Of a DNA stretch of 64,000 nt, positions 42,514 to 54,000 are shown piece by piece. This DNA comes from Micractinium sp. NFX-FRZ (Eukaryota > Chlorophyta > Trebouxiophyceae > Chlorellales > Chlorellaceae): positions 124,001 to 188,000 of the forward strand of contig JAPTJF010000012.1 in assembly GCA_029339195.1 (NCBI GenBank), given 5' to 3'. The notes under the pieces were generated by a model, which was not told the origin of the DNA, did no database searches, and was given only the letters and a program-made list of their open reading frames with translations. Numbering within the stretch: position 1 is the stretch's first letter; the number at the start of each line of letters is the position of its first letter. The position numbers were made by a program, and so were the translations under genes.

Positions 42514-43223
42514 ATGGTCCTGCGCACGCTGCCCAGCACGGGGGAGCTCAAGGGGCTGGAGGCCCGCCTGGGCTACACGTTCAGAGAGCGCCGCCTGCTC
42601 GAGCAGGCGCTGTGCCACCCCTCCTGCGGCGGCATTTACAACAACTACCGGCTCGCCTGGCTGGGGGACGCGGTGCTGAAGATGGTGCTTTCGGACGTGC
42701 TGTTCCAGGAGCTGCCGCCGCCTGCCCCCCTGGGCCAGCTGCACAAGCGGCGGGAGGCGCTGGAGGGGCAGGCCGGCTGCGCTGCTTTTGCCAGCAACCT
42801 GGGCCTGGACAAGCTTCTGGCCGTGGGGGTCGGCTATGAGGGGGAGGCACCCAGCGAGCGCATGCTGGCAGGTGGGCAGGGGTCAGCAGGGGCAGGTTGG
42901 TGGCCGCAGCGGGGCAGGGTGCCCGCTGCCCTCCCTGCCAACCCTGGCACCTGCCTGCCTGCACGCCCTTTCGCCACCTTTTTCTCCGCATCCCATGCCG
43001 CCCCGCACACACACTCTCTAAGCCAGAGCACCGCTGCTTCTGTACCAAGTCCCTGTGCCGAAGCATTGGATCATCCAAACCGACGTGTCCTTTCCTCCCT
43101 CCTCCCGATGGGACCGCCCCTCCTGCTGCAGAGGCCTTTGAGGCTGTGCTGGGTGCAATCTTCCTGGACTCTGAGCGCAGCCTGGACAGCGTGAGGCACG
43201 TCTTCTGCAGCCTGCTGGGCTGA
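42514..43223 (+). CDS. Stand-alone RNase III-domain protein (Mini-III-like)
   Basis: Two exons, 42514-42871 and 43132-43223, give 149 residues, just one RNase III domain with no double-stranded-RNA-binding domain. Landmarks: LEARLGYTFRERRLLEQALC, HPS, YRLAWLGDAVLKMVLSDVLF and, across the intron, LAEAFEAVLGAIFLDS. In bacterial RNase III the first motif is ERLEFLGD; here the two Glu positions are Tyr45 and Ala48, Asp52 is kept, and in the second motif Glu120 stands for Asp while Glu123 is kept. Keeping only the Asp and the second Glu is the pattern of Mini-RNase III, which in plants matures chloroplast RNA and removes introns. It could instead be a non-cutting structural RNase III relative. A 5' exon is possible (acceptor at 42477, in frame), which might add a targeting peptide. 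Confidence 0.75.
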
Positions 43224-43891
43224 GGCGGGCCGACGCCTGGGCAGCAGTGCCTACCGGTTGCTGCTGTTGCAAGCCTGCCAGCTTGCGCAACCGCGGCGGG
43301 GCTCAGCAGTGCCTGGCAGCGCCAGCCCCACAGCTCGGGCTGTGGCCTACACCCCACAACACCCGCATCTGCATGCACAGCTGCACACAATGTCTACACC
43401 AGCAAACCCTGGCAGAACCCCTGGTGACATGCATTGCGTACCGCCTGCCAGCGCGGCTCCCCACCAGCAGGTGCAGACCGTGCCGCCCCCTGGCACACGC
43501 CAGCTCTGGCTCTCCCCACCTGAGCCAAGCCTTTTCTGAGGGGAGACGGCACCGGTCATGCCTGCTGGCGGGGAGCCGCCCTGGCGGGCGGTTGATTATG
43601 CTCCTCATCAAGTGCTCTGTGGGCACTGACGTGTAACAGTGCTGATACATGGAAAGCAGTGTGCATGCAACTGGCAATCATGGTGTCGTGCGACACAGCA
43701 TGCAGACATGCGCGGAACAACAGCTTGGGAGGCGGCAGGTGGGAGGTGGAACTGTCAACTGTGGTGCCTGCTGAACGGAAAGAACTGCCGGGTAGACAAC
43801 AGCTGCCGCCTGCATGCATGGCAGCGAGTGCTCTGCAGCAGAAGCAGCCTGGGCGGTGCCTCGGCAGCTTCTCAGTCCAGCTCAGCGCTGT
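43224..43891. other. 3' region between convergent genes
   Basis: About 670 bp after the RNase III-domain gene, with TGTAA at 43632. No gene is supported. Confidence 0.45.
43632..43636 (+). terminator. TGTAA poly(A) signal of the RNase III-domain gene
   Basis: TGTAA lies about 410 bp after the stop at 43223 on the coding strand. Confidence 0.5.
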
Positions 43892-44419
43892 TCAACAGCC
43901 GCTTGGCCCAGCAGGCTGCATGCTGCCAGATGCTGCCAGGTCCATGCTTGGAAGCGCAGGGTTGGTGTGAGGCCGGTGTGGGTCCGACACAGGTCGCGAG
44001 AGATCTCCTTGCAGGCCAGATTCAGCGCTTGCCATCCTGGCAATCGACACGAAGCTCCAGCGGGCGCCGCCGCCGGTCGCGGCCGCCACAGCCGCCGCTG
44101 GTACCCCTTGCCCCTGCAGCGTGGCGGCCAGCCGCTGCAGCTGCAGATCCGCCTGCGCCTCCTCCTCTGCCTGACGCTGCTGCTGGGCCCCGGGCGGCAG
44201 CTGCTGGAAGTGCGCTTGCCGCTGCTGCCGGGCCTGCCGCTGGCGCTCTTGGAAGGCGGCGGCGTCTGCCAGTATGCGCTGCACCTCGTTTAGCTCGTGT
44301 AGCGATCCAAGGACGTCCCCTGCTGCGCTGCGTGTGGGTGTGGTAGGGGCCCAGCCAGGGGAGTGGGCCGGTGGGGCGGCAGCGCCAGCAGAGCGCTGCA
44401 CCTCCGGCTGGCTTTCCAT
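43892..44419 (-). CDS. Possible small coiled-coil protein
   Basis: A single open frame of 175 codons starts at 44419 (MESQPEVQRS). After a Pro/Ala-rich start comes a helix-forming stretch, DVLGSLHELNEVQRILADAA, then FQERQRQARQQRQAHFQQL and AEEEAQADLQLQRLAATLQG. The rest is Ala/Gly/Pro-rich (GGGARWSFVSIARMASAESG). The Glu/Gln/Arg/Leu pattern suggests a short coiled coil. No family is recognised. The lack of introns is unusual for this window, so it may be one exon of a larger gene or not a gene at all. Confidence 0.4.
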   Translation of the reverse strand: MESQPEVQRSAGAAAPPAHSPGWAPTTPTRSAAGDVLGSLHELNEVQRILADAAAFQERQRQARQQRQAHFQQLPPGAQQQRQAEEEAQADLQLQRLAATLQGQGVPAAAVAAATGGGARWSFVSIARMASAESGLQGDLSRPVSDPHRPHTNPALPSMDLAASGSMQPAGPSGC

Positions 44420-45056
44420 CGAATGCCGCCTCGCAGCACTTGCCGATCCAAGCAACTGGGACGGGTGTACGCTGCAGCACCCTTTGGGCGGGAAGCAGAC
44501 GCAGGCTGCCCCCAAGGCGTGTTCTGATGCACGCATACACGCCTTCCAAGGGACCTGGACGGCATCACAGGCTGCTGAGCCTAGGCAGAGGCCTGCCTAG
44601 GCCTGCTGTGCCGACATGCATGACTGGCTGCCCTGCTGCTGCAGCATGCTGGCGGCACTGTGACAGTGACTGTGGCAGGAGGCGTGTGCCGTTTGACGGG
44701 GGATCCTCCCTGGTGTGCACCAGGTGTATGCTGCTGCTCTTCAAGACAATGGGAGAGTGCTGAGGTGTCACAGTAAGTCGGTCGGGGGTCAGGTCAGATA
44801 AACATCAAATGTGGGAGCGCGTGGAGCAGAGCGGAGCGGCAAGTGAAGGATCACAAGCAAAACAGGGATGCAGGGAGCACGGCATGTGGCAGAGGGATCT
44901 AGGCAGCAAAGCAAGGCAAGCACCGGGGCACGGTGCACCGGCTCCTCTTGACAACCGATGAACTAAGGCGGCTGCGTGGCTGACACCGTGGTGGCAGCTG
45001 CCTAGGCGGCCGGCTACCCAGGCAGCTCAGCCCCATAAACCTCTGGACCACGCGCC
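44420..45056. other. 3' region of the XPB gene and upstream region of the small coiled-coil frame
   Basis: About 640 bp. No TGTAA was found on the minus strand here. No gene is supported. Confidence 0.4.
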
Positions 45057-48000
45057 TCAGCCAAACTTCTTGGCCATCTTGGCAAGCTTGCCGCCACCCG
45101 CGGGCTTGCTGCGCCCGCCGCCCCGCCCGCCGCCGGTGGAGTATTCCAGGTACGAAATGCCCGCTGCCCCCGAGAGGGCCGCCATGTTGCCAACCACACG
45201 CTTGGTGGCAGCCCTGCATGGGTGGGGGTGATGCCAGGTGGCAACGGGCGGCAGCGCATGCTGTTGGGAGGGCCGGCGGGCGCTTTCAAAGTCGGCGGGG
45301 CAAGCAGGTTCAAGGAAGAGATGCACCCAGGGCACTGCCTCCCTGCCTGCAGGCGCCTCCCACTCAAGTGGCACCAAGGCGTGCACAGCACAGCGCAGCA
45401 CAGCACACAGTGCAGGACGCAAAAACAGCAAGAGTGGCACAGAACCAGGGCAGGGGCTCACTTCTGCCGCAGCTTGGCCACGTCATCCCGGTCATCCCCC
45501 TCGTCCTCCTCCGCCAGGTCAGCATCGCTGGCAGCCAGGATGGAGGCCTGCATTGAAAGGGGTTGCCTTGCCTCCTGAGCCCTGCTGGCTCCATGGACTA
45601 CGAACTTCGTAAAGCTTATTGAAAAGCATAGACCAAGGAGTGAGGGTGGGTGCTGTGTGCCCCACCTCCTCCTCCGCCCGCAGCGCCGTGCGCCCAGCCA
45701 CGGTCCCGCCCCAGTTTGCCCCCCAAGAACTCCCTGCTGCACTGGGCCAACCGCCCACCACCAACACACGCCCCTCACGCCCCCCCCCCCCCGCCCCCAC
45801 CCACCAGCACATTCTGGTGACGACTTTTAACTACACATACACATACATACCTGCGCTGTGCACACTGCCCACCAGACACTCAAAACCCCTTTCTGTCCCA
45901 CCCAACCACCCACCAGCACATCCAGCTGGTCTTCCCGGCTGGACAGCAGCAGCTGGTCGGAATCCTGGGCGCCTGCAGGCGGGCAGGGCGGGCGGGCAGG
46001 CAGGCAGGCTGGCAGGTGAGCAGTGGCGCTGACGAGAAGCCGCTCAGCAGGCAGCGGCACATTCAGAGAGGCCGGGGCGCCCTCGCCGGCTGCCTGCCAC
46101 CGCTGTTGTGGGACCGCATACATGGTGAACACGTCTGCGCCCACCTGCCGCCTCCAGCAGGGCGGGGATGACTTTGTAGGAGTAGCCTTGGTCGATGAGG
46201 AACTGCTGGCGCTTGGCCGTGAAGTACACCTCCTGCGGTACAAACGGGGGCAGAGGTCGAGTTTGTTTTGCACCAGTCCTGTACGGAAGGGGTAGCCGTT
46301 CCTGGCCAATAGGGTACTGCTTCGCAGTTGGCCAAAACGTGACCCCAAACGTGGCCCGCCTGTGCTCCCAGCAGCGCGCAAGTGTCACGCCCAACCAGAG
46401 CAGTCCCCCAAAAGCACCTCACCTCAGTGTCCACTGTACCAGCATGAATGTGATCAGCTGTCAGCCCAAAAGCACCAAACCAAAGCAGGCCCTTCAGACC
46501 CACCCTCACCTGCGTGTCCAGCGTGACCAGGGTGTAGAAGAAGGCGTCAAACTCCCCGGCCCCGGCGGCCACCCCCGGCCGCGCCTTCTTCTTGCGCAGG
46601 ATGCGGCCCAGGCGCTGCGGCGGGCGCGGGGAGGCACCACGGGCGGTGTGGCAATGAGGGGGGCGCAGCCAGACGAGCAGTATGTTGCGGTGTGCAAGGA
46701 GGATGCCATGGTAGCGGTAGCAGAGGGGCAGGTGCCACCGGCTCCCTCCCAACGTGCAAAACCACGCTCATGCACACACATGCCGCCCGCTTCCCCTCGC
46801 TTTCTCCCACTCGCTCTCGAAGCCTCTCTGCAAGCGTGGCAGCACCCACCTGCGCCTCCTGCCGGCGCGACCCGGCGTGTGAGGAGATCTGCACCAGCAC
46901 GTTGGCCTCCGGGATGTCCAGCGAGTTGTCTCCCACCTGCCAGGAATCCAGGGACAGGAATGGCGGCTCGTTAAGGTTCCCACAGTGTAGAAGACTTCTT
47001 GTCAAATCTGGGGGCTGTTCCAGAATTGAAAAGCAGGAGGTGTGTGGCCTCGGGGATGTCTTCCAGCGAGTTGTCTCCCGCCTGGTGGGTGAAGAAGAGA
47101 CGGCCTTTAGATAACGTAATGATTGGGGAGAGGGGCAAAGGATGTCCAGCCAGTTGTCTCCCACCGGTCCAAGACAGAATCGAGGAGGAGTTGGGCGAGA
47201 AAGGGGGACTGAGGGTGGGTGAAGAAGAGACGGCCTTTAGATAACGTAATGATTGGGGCGAGGGGCAAAGGATGTCCAGGGAATTGTTGCCCACCTGTTT
47301 AAGACATAATAGGGGAGGAGTTGGGCGAGAAAGGGGACTGAGGGGGGAGAGGGGGAGTGGGTGGCCTCAGGGATGGCCCAGCGAGGTGTCAACCCCCACC
47401 TGGGCCAGGACACACGGAAGCAGGTCGTGTGACTGCAAGTGCAGCCAGCAGGCGCGGGCACAGAGAGAGGAAGGGGGGTGGTGGGGCATGCAGATTGTGT
47501 AGAAAGTCAATCCTGACCACAAGACCTTGCAATGTAAAAGCACTGCCCCACCTTTGAGAGGAAGACGGTGTTGACCTGCGGGTTGTGCTTGAAGGCGTGC
47601 AGGATGCGGGTGCGCTCCTGGTGGCCAGTGGCGCCGTAGATGAAGGGCTTGCGCATGCGCACCGCATACTCGCGCAGCGCGTAGATGTTGTCCGAAAACA
47701 CAATCACCTTGTCGCCTCTGCAGAAGCGATTGCGGGGACGATCAAGCACGTGAGGGGCACGTAGATTTCGTGTAAAAACACAATCACCTTGTCGCCTCTG
47801 CACACACAGGGCAAGTGGGGGAGGAGTGGGGCGGATGAGGGGCGGGCCTGCGACCCCACAACCAGCGTGCCTGCTCGCATCGCAGCCCCCTGTGTGCTGC
47901 TGTGATAGCGATGCATCCCAAAGCACAGCCTGATTCGATCACAAGAGCCCCGCCCACCTGCGCTGTGGTGGGCGTACAATCCCAACACCCAACACCCAAT

Positions 48001-51000
48001 TAATGCGGCACCCCCTTTGCATCGCAATCTGTTCAGAGCCCGAACACCACGACAAACGGTGCCCCTTCCCCCCACCCCCCACCCCCCTTCTCCACCCCCA
48101 CCCCTTCTCCACCCCACCTGCGCTCGTGGTAGTCCACAAGGAACTGGCAGGCGCGCAGCTTGGCTGGGTTCATGACGTACAGCAGCTGCTTCTGGGTCTG
48201 GGAGGCGGAGGGGCGCAGGTACTCGCGGGCGTACTCGCGGGTCAGGGGGCACCACACCTGCACCCAGCACGTGAATAATAAAGAGGAAGAAGGAATTTCT
48301 TATAATCTCTCTGCCTCCCTCCCTCTCTCTCATCAAAGAAAAACACAGGAGGGGCGTGCCGCACAGCGGGGATCACGCTGAGCCAGATCCCCCTCCGCCT
48401 CTACACCCTCTATCGGCCCCGGCCCCTCCCTCCGCAAGCAGCCTCCACAACTCCCCTCCCACTCCTCCCCCCCATCCGTCGGACCCAGGCGCCTCCACCC
48501 TTGCAGCCGCCGGGGCGACCCCCCTTTAAATAAACCCACCTCTGCACACTGCACGTTGGCAATGTGCCCGCCGCGCGTCAAGTCCAGCCAGTTGGCTTCG
48601 TACAGCTTGGGGCCTGCAAGGGTGGGTCGGAGGTTTGATTGCACTTATTTAAAACAATATACAACCAGCTTCAGCTACACACAGCTTGGAACCTGGCAGG
48701 ACAGGAGGTGCAGCAGGGGCGTGCAGGGTTCACGAGCAGGCGAGGCAGCGGCTGCCAGCTTCCCCCAGAAATTCTGCATCTTGCACCCAGCCCAGCAAAC
48801 TGCGCCCTGTTAACCCCCCTCAAGTTCCCCAGACCTCATCCCTCCAACCCACACCCCGCCCTTATGCAATGTGCTTTACATTACGCACCAATGAGGAAGT
48901 TGAGGTCCCCAATGAGCGAGTCCTCCCGCACCAGCGTCGCCGTCAGCCCCAGCTTGCAGTGCGCCTTCACGATGCCCAGCACGCGGCGGAACATGGCGGC
49001 GGGGACGACGTGCACCTGCCGGAGAGAGAGGGAGGGAGGGAGGAGCAGAGGGAGGCCGTGGGGGCAGGCACGTCGGCACGTGACGGAACGTAAAGGCAGG
49101 GAACAGGTGTGCCCATGAACAGGGAAAAGGAAACGGGGGAGGGAAGGCAGGCGGCGTGACAAGGAGCAAACAACAACAAAACAACACCCCAGCCCCACCC
49201 CCCAATCCCCCCCACCCCACACACACATTCACACCTCGTCCAGCAGAATGAGGCCCCACTCGCGCGACATGATCTGCTGCATGATGCGCTCCCCCTCGGC
49301 AGACCGCCGGCCGCTGCAGGGATGGAGGGGGGGGGGACGGGGGGGGGGGGGGGGGGGGGCGGGGGGATCAGAAGGGCCTGCGTGTGTGTGTGCCTGCTGT
49401 TACTCAAAGGCAGCAGGGTGCGGCCGGCCCCTGGGTGCAGGGTGCTGCAAAATCCCAGGTGGGTGGCGATACACAAACTCCCAACAAGTATGTCAACAAG
49501 TGTGTGAAAGGAAAAGCAAACGGGAAAGGAAGAAAGCAAGGGGGACGTGCCTGAATGCCACCATGGTGTATGTGGTGATGCAGACGCCGGCGGGCGAGTC
49601 AAACCACTCGCGCGTCTGCGAGGTGAAGCGGCACACCTGGCTCTTCTGCAGGCGGCCAGGCGGGCGGGCAGGGGAGGCGGGGGAGGCCACAGAGAGCGTG
49701 AGAGCGGGTCGGGATACAGGCAGCTCAGCACAGTGGCACACGTGCATCTTCTTGCATCTCACAGTGAGAATAGAATTTCACAAGAAAGAAAATTTATAAA
49801 GCCCACCTGTATGTTGGTCCACATCTCGAACTGGTACTTCCACTGGTCCACCGACACCCCGTTGGTGCACAGGCACAGGCAGCTCTTCTTGATGCGCGCG
49901 GCAGCAGACACGCCCACCTGCGTGGCGGGGGGTGGGATGGGGAGGCCAGTGGGAGACAGACAGGGGCGGTTGTATTTTTAGGGCAGCGTGGGGAGGGGTG
50001 AGGGGAGTGAGGGCCCCTGGGTTGAGCCGCAGGGTGCAGTCCAACACAGCATAGCACAGCACAGCACAGCACAGCACAGCACAGCACGGCACAGCACGGC
50101 ACAGTACGGCACAGCCCAGCCTAGAGCAGCACAGCGCAGCCCCAGCCCAGCCCAGCCAATCACAGCACAGCACAGCACGAACAGCACACCTCCTCACCAG
50201 GCTCTTGCCGGCTCCGCATGGCAGCACGATGATGCCGGAGCGTGCGCGCCCGTTGCCAAACATCTTGCTCAGGCTCTTCTCCTGGTAAGGGCGGTGCTGC
50301 AACAAAGAAATAGGGCAGAGCGGCGGTACGATGATGGGCGATGTTGAAGCTGAGCATCCTGCTCAAGCTCTTCTCCTGGTTGGGGCGGTGGTGCAGCACG
50401 GTTGTTAGGAGGTTGGAGGAAGGAATGCAACGTTGGTGTTCAAAGGAAGTGGCAGCCCCCCCCCACGCACCGTCACGTTTGGTTTGAGGTCAATGCCCAG
50501 GTCTGGGTTGTGCGTGTCGTGCTTGAAGTCGTACTCCTCCAGCATGGGGTAGTTCAGGGCATCCGGCAGGCACCGCTCCTTCACCTTCTCCACCTGTACA
50601 TAGTTCAGAGTAAAACACAGTAGTAAAACACACGTCCATGGATAAGGGTTCAAGGCGTCTGGCAGGCGCCGCTCATTGACAGAGAAACGGTTTGCCTCCC
50701 AACTCCCAAGCACCGCCCAAGCACCCACCTGCTTGCCCCGTCCGCCCACCTGCCCACCCATGCCCGCCACCCACGCTCAGTGACTGCCCACCATTCCCCA
50801 CCAGCAACAGACACTGTTGCTGGGATTACATCACATCAGAAGAGTGCAGCTCAGCCCATCCACCCGCCACACAACCACCCACTCCTTGCCACCCGCCAGC
50901 CCACCAGGCGTCTGCCCAACCAACCCTACCAGGCACCAGCACCACCCTGGCTGGGTCCACCTCAGAAAGCAGTGCAGCTCCTCCTAGCCAACCCCACCTG

Positions 51001-54000
51001 CAGGCCTTCTTCCCAAGGCAAGGCTGTGTGCAGCTGTACAGCAGCCAGTGCGGCTGGGGGGCAGCCCACTGCTCCCACCCTGGGCAAACACCCCACCGTG
51101 GCTGGGTGCACCTCACCCTTCTGACCACACCTCCACAGGCACCCGTCCCACCTTGGCTGGGTCCACGTCAAAAAAGCGCATCTCTCCTAGGAACCACACG
51201 CTGGGTGGGTGCATCTCATCCTTGCAACCACCCCAAACCACACCCCACAGCCCAGGCACCTGGCCCCACCTTGGCTGGGTCCACCTCAAAGGAGTGCAGC
51301 TCCTTGTCCGGGTCCTCTTCCACCGCGTCAAGCATGTACGACGGCTGCTGTGCCTGCTGTGCCTGCTGCGCCAGCTGCGCGCCGCCGGGCGGCTGCCCCG
51401 CGCCCTGCTGCGGCGGCTCGTCTGTGGGTGGGGGTGGGAGGGCGGGGGACGGGGGCAAGGGAGAGGAGTGAAATCAGGGCGAGGGATGGTTGTAGGAATG
51501 TGCAGAGGGCACTGGTGCCCCCCTGGCGGAATGTGCAGAGGGCACTGGTGCCCCCCTGGCGGAGCGTCGGCAGCAGGCTTTCCTTCCCCTGCCCCTGCCC
51601 ACACGCTTGTGCCGTGTGCCCGGCCAGCCCCCTTTCTTCTCCCCACGCATGGTCCTCCTCACGCCCGCACGATCCCCAAATCCCTCCAGGCATGCAAGCA
51701 ACCTTCCTTACCCCACGCCAGGTCGGCAGCATTACAGGCCCCACCCCTGCCCCAGTACCATCCAACCACACACTCATGTGTCACTCACCCTCGTCCTCCT
51801 CCCCTACCAAGTCGATCTCCTCCATCCGCGCCAGGTCAGCCACCGCTCGGTCGCGCCGCGCAGCACCCACATGGAACTGCGTGCCCCCCTCCCCGCCCCC
51901 TCCTCCTCCCCCTCCCTCTCCCCCAGCAGCGGCGCCGCCGTCCGCCCCGGCTGCGGATGCCCCGGGGGGCTTGGGCAGCTGGGAGGCGTCTTTTATGACG
52001 CGGTCTGTCAGCAGCTGTCGCAGGATTTTGGGGTGGGGCGACTCCACAAAGAAGCGGTTCTGCTGCAGCACCAGCTTGACCTGCGAGCATGATTGGGAAC
52101 CGATTGGGGGAAGATTAGGAGAAGATTGCTGAAGTGTAGTGGTGCAGGCTTCAGCAGGGCAGAGGGGCCTCGACTGGGTGGGTTGTGCGGGGAACGGTTG
52201 AGAGGAAACAATGGGTTTGCAACAGCACCTTTGGGGGTGTAGACGGGTGCCCCGTCTTTCCGCCCCAGCACCCACTTTGACGTAGTTCTGAGTGTGCATC
52301 CTTCCCGCCACAATTCCCACCTCATCCACACAAACGTGCCACCGCCCTCTGCCGTGGCCCCCGCCACCTCGCCCAGTCCCAGCACCCACCCTGCCATAGT
52401 TCTGGGAGTGCATCTCTTCCACCCCCAACTCCCACCTCATCCACTCATGACAGTGCCACCGCCCTCTGCCGTGCGCACCCACCCACCTCACACCCAGCTC
52501 CCAACACCCACCTTGCCGTAGTTCTGGGAGTGCACCTCTCCCACCCCTGGCTCCCGCCTCACCCATTCAATACAGCGACACACTCTGCTGTTGCCTCCAC
52601 GGCCCAGCACCCACCTTGCCGTAGTTCTGGGCGCACCCACGCTGCCCTGCACCCTTTCCTGCTCGACCCCCACTCAGCCCAACTCCCAGCACCCACCTTG
52701 CCGTAGTTCTGGGTGCACCCGCGCACAAACTTCTTGATGTCGTTGGGCAGCACGTTCTTGGACAGGCGGTTGAGCACGGCGATGATGGTGGCGGTTTCCA
52801 GGCCGATGGACACGGCGGCATACAGGGAGTGCGGGGTCAGCTGGTACTCGTGAATCCACCTGGCACGGGGGCACAACAGATGAAAGATGTTGAGTGGAGC
52901 AACGATGGTGTCAGGCGCCAGGCCTGACGGAAAGAACGGCAGCACACCGGGAGTGCGGGGTGAGGTGGTACTCGTGGATCCACCTGGCCGGGGGAGGCGC
53001 CGGGGAAGGGAAATGCAACAGACGGGGGGTACGTGAGGCTGTGATGGTGCCGGTGGAAACAGCGCCACACAGGGGAGTGCGGGGTGAGCTGGCACGAGCT
53101 GGCAGGGAGAGGGTGAGGCAAAGATTGGGATGGGCGAGGGTAGAGGGGCCAGCAGTGCTTGCCCAGCCGCAGGACGGGCTCAGGGTGTGGAGGACAAGGG
53201 GCATGCAGGGGCTCGGTGCGCAGGTGGCAGAGCAGGGGGAGGCGTGCCAGCCCAGCCATCGCCACCTCAGAGCCCGGTGCCAGGTCAGCACGTGCCAGCT
53301 GGGCTCACTCTGGGCGCGACACGGGCTCTGAGATGGCGATGAGGAAGTCGTAGGCCTGCTTGTAGACGGGGGAGAAGGTCTCCAGAAAGATGCGGGCGTC
53401 GGGGCACACCCAGAGGGGCCTGCAGGCAGCGTAGGGGTGGGGGGCAATCACAACGATGATATCAGAAGGGGCATAGGTGTGGGTGAGGTGATTGTGTCAT
53501 GCGGGTGTGCCATGCTGGCGGGCGCGAGCACAGGCAGGGCTGGGAGAAGTTGGTGCGCCTGATGGAGAAAGGGGGGCCGGGGGTGGGTCTTGCTTTGAAG
53601 TGGGACCAGCGGGCTGGAAGGGCTATAGGTGAGGGGAGCGCAGCATGGCAAGCAAGCTGTGCCCCAAGCAAGCACTCAAGAGCAGGTGTCAGGGATGGAC
53701 CCGGGCAAAGCAGGCGGGCAGCTTGAGCAGGGCGCGCCCTCAGCAGGCACGGCTGCTGCGCGGCATGGGCGCCTTGGGCCACTGCGTGCTTGGGGGGCCC
53801 TCCAGGCTAACCCAACCACCCACCGGTTGTAGTGATCCGGCTTGAGCTGCAAGCAGGGGAAGGCAGCAGAGGACAGCAGCAGTGAGGTGATGTTGAGCAG
53901 GGTCAGACAGGGCGGCTGCTCAAGACAACCTGACTGGCCGGCTGGCAAGGAAGGGGCGGCGCGGGCAGGCTGGCAAGGCACGGGCGGGGCACGTGGAGCG

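Noticed and set aside
50040..50190. Regulatory or telomere-like repeat
   Set aside because: It is a plain CAGCA microsatellite inside an XPB intron; the plant/algal telomere unit (TTTAGGG/TTTTAGGG) does not occur in arrays here.
52266..52725. CRISPR-like array of repeats and spacers
   Set aside because: The repeats are diverging copies of an exon-intron junction inside a eukaryotic gene, the spacing is irregular, and no cas genes are present.
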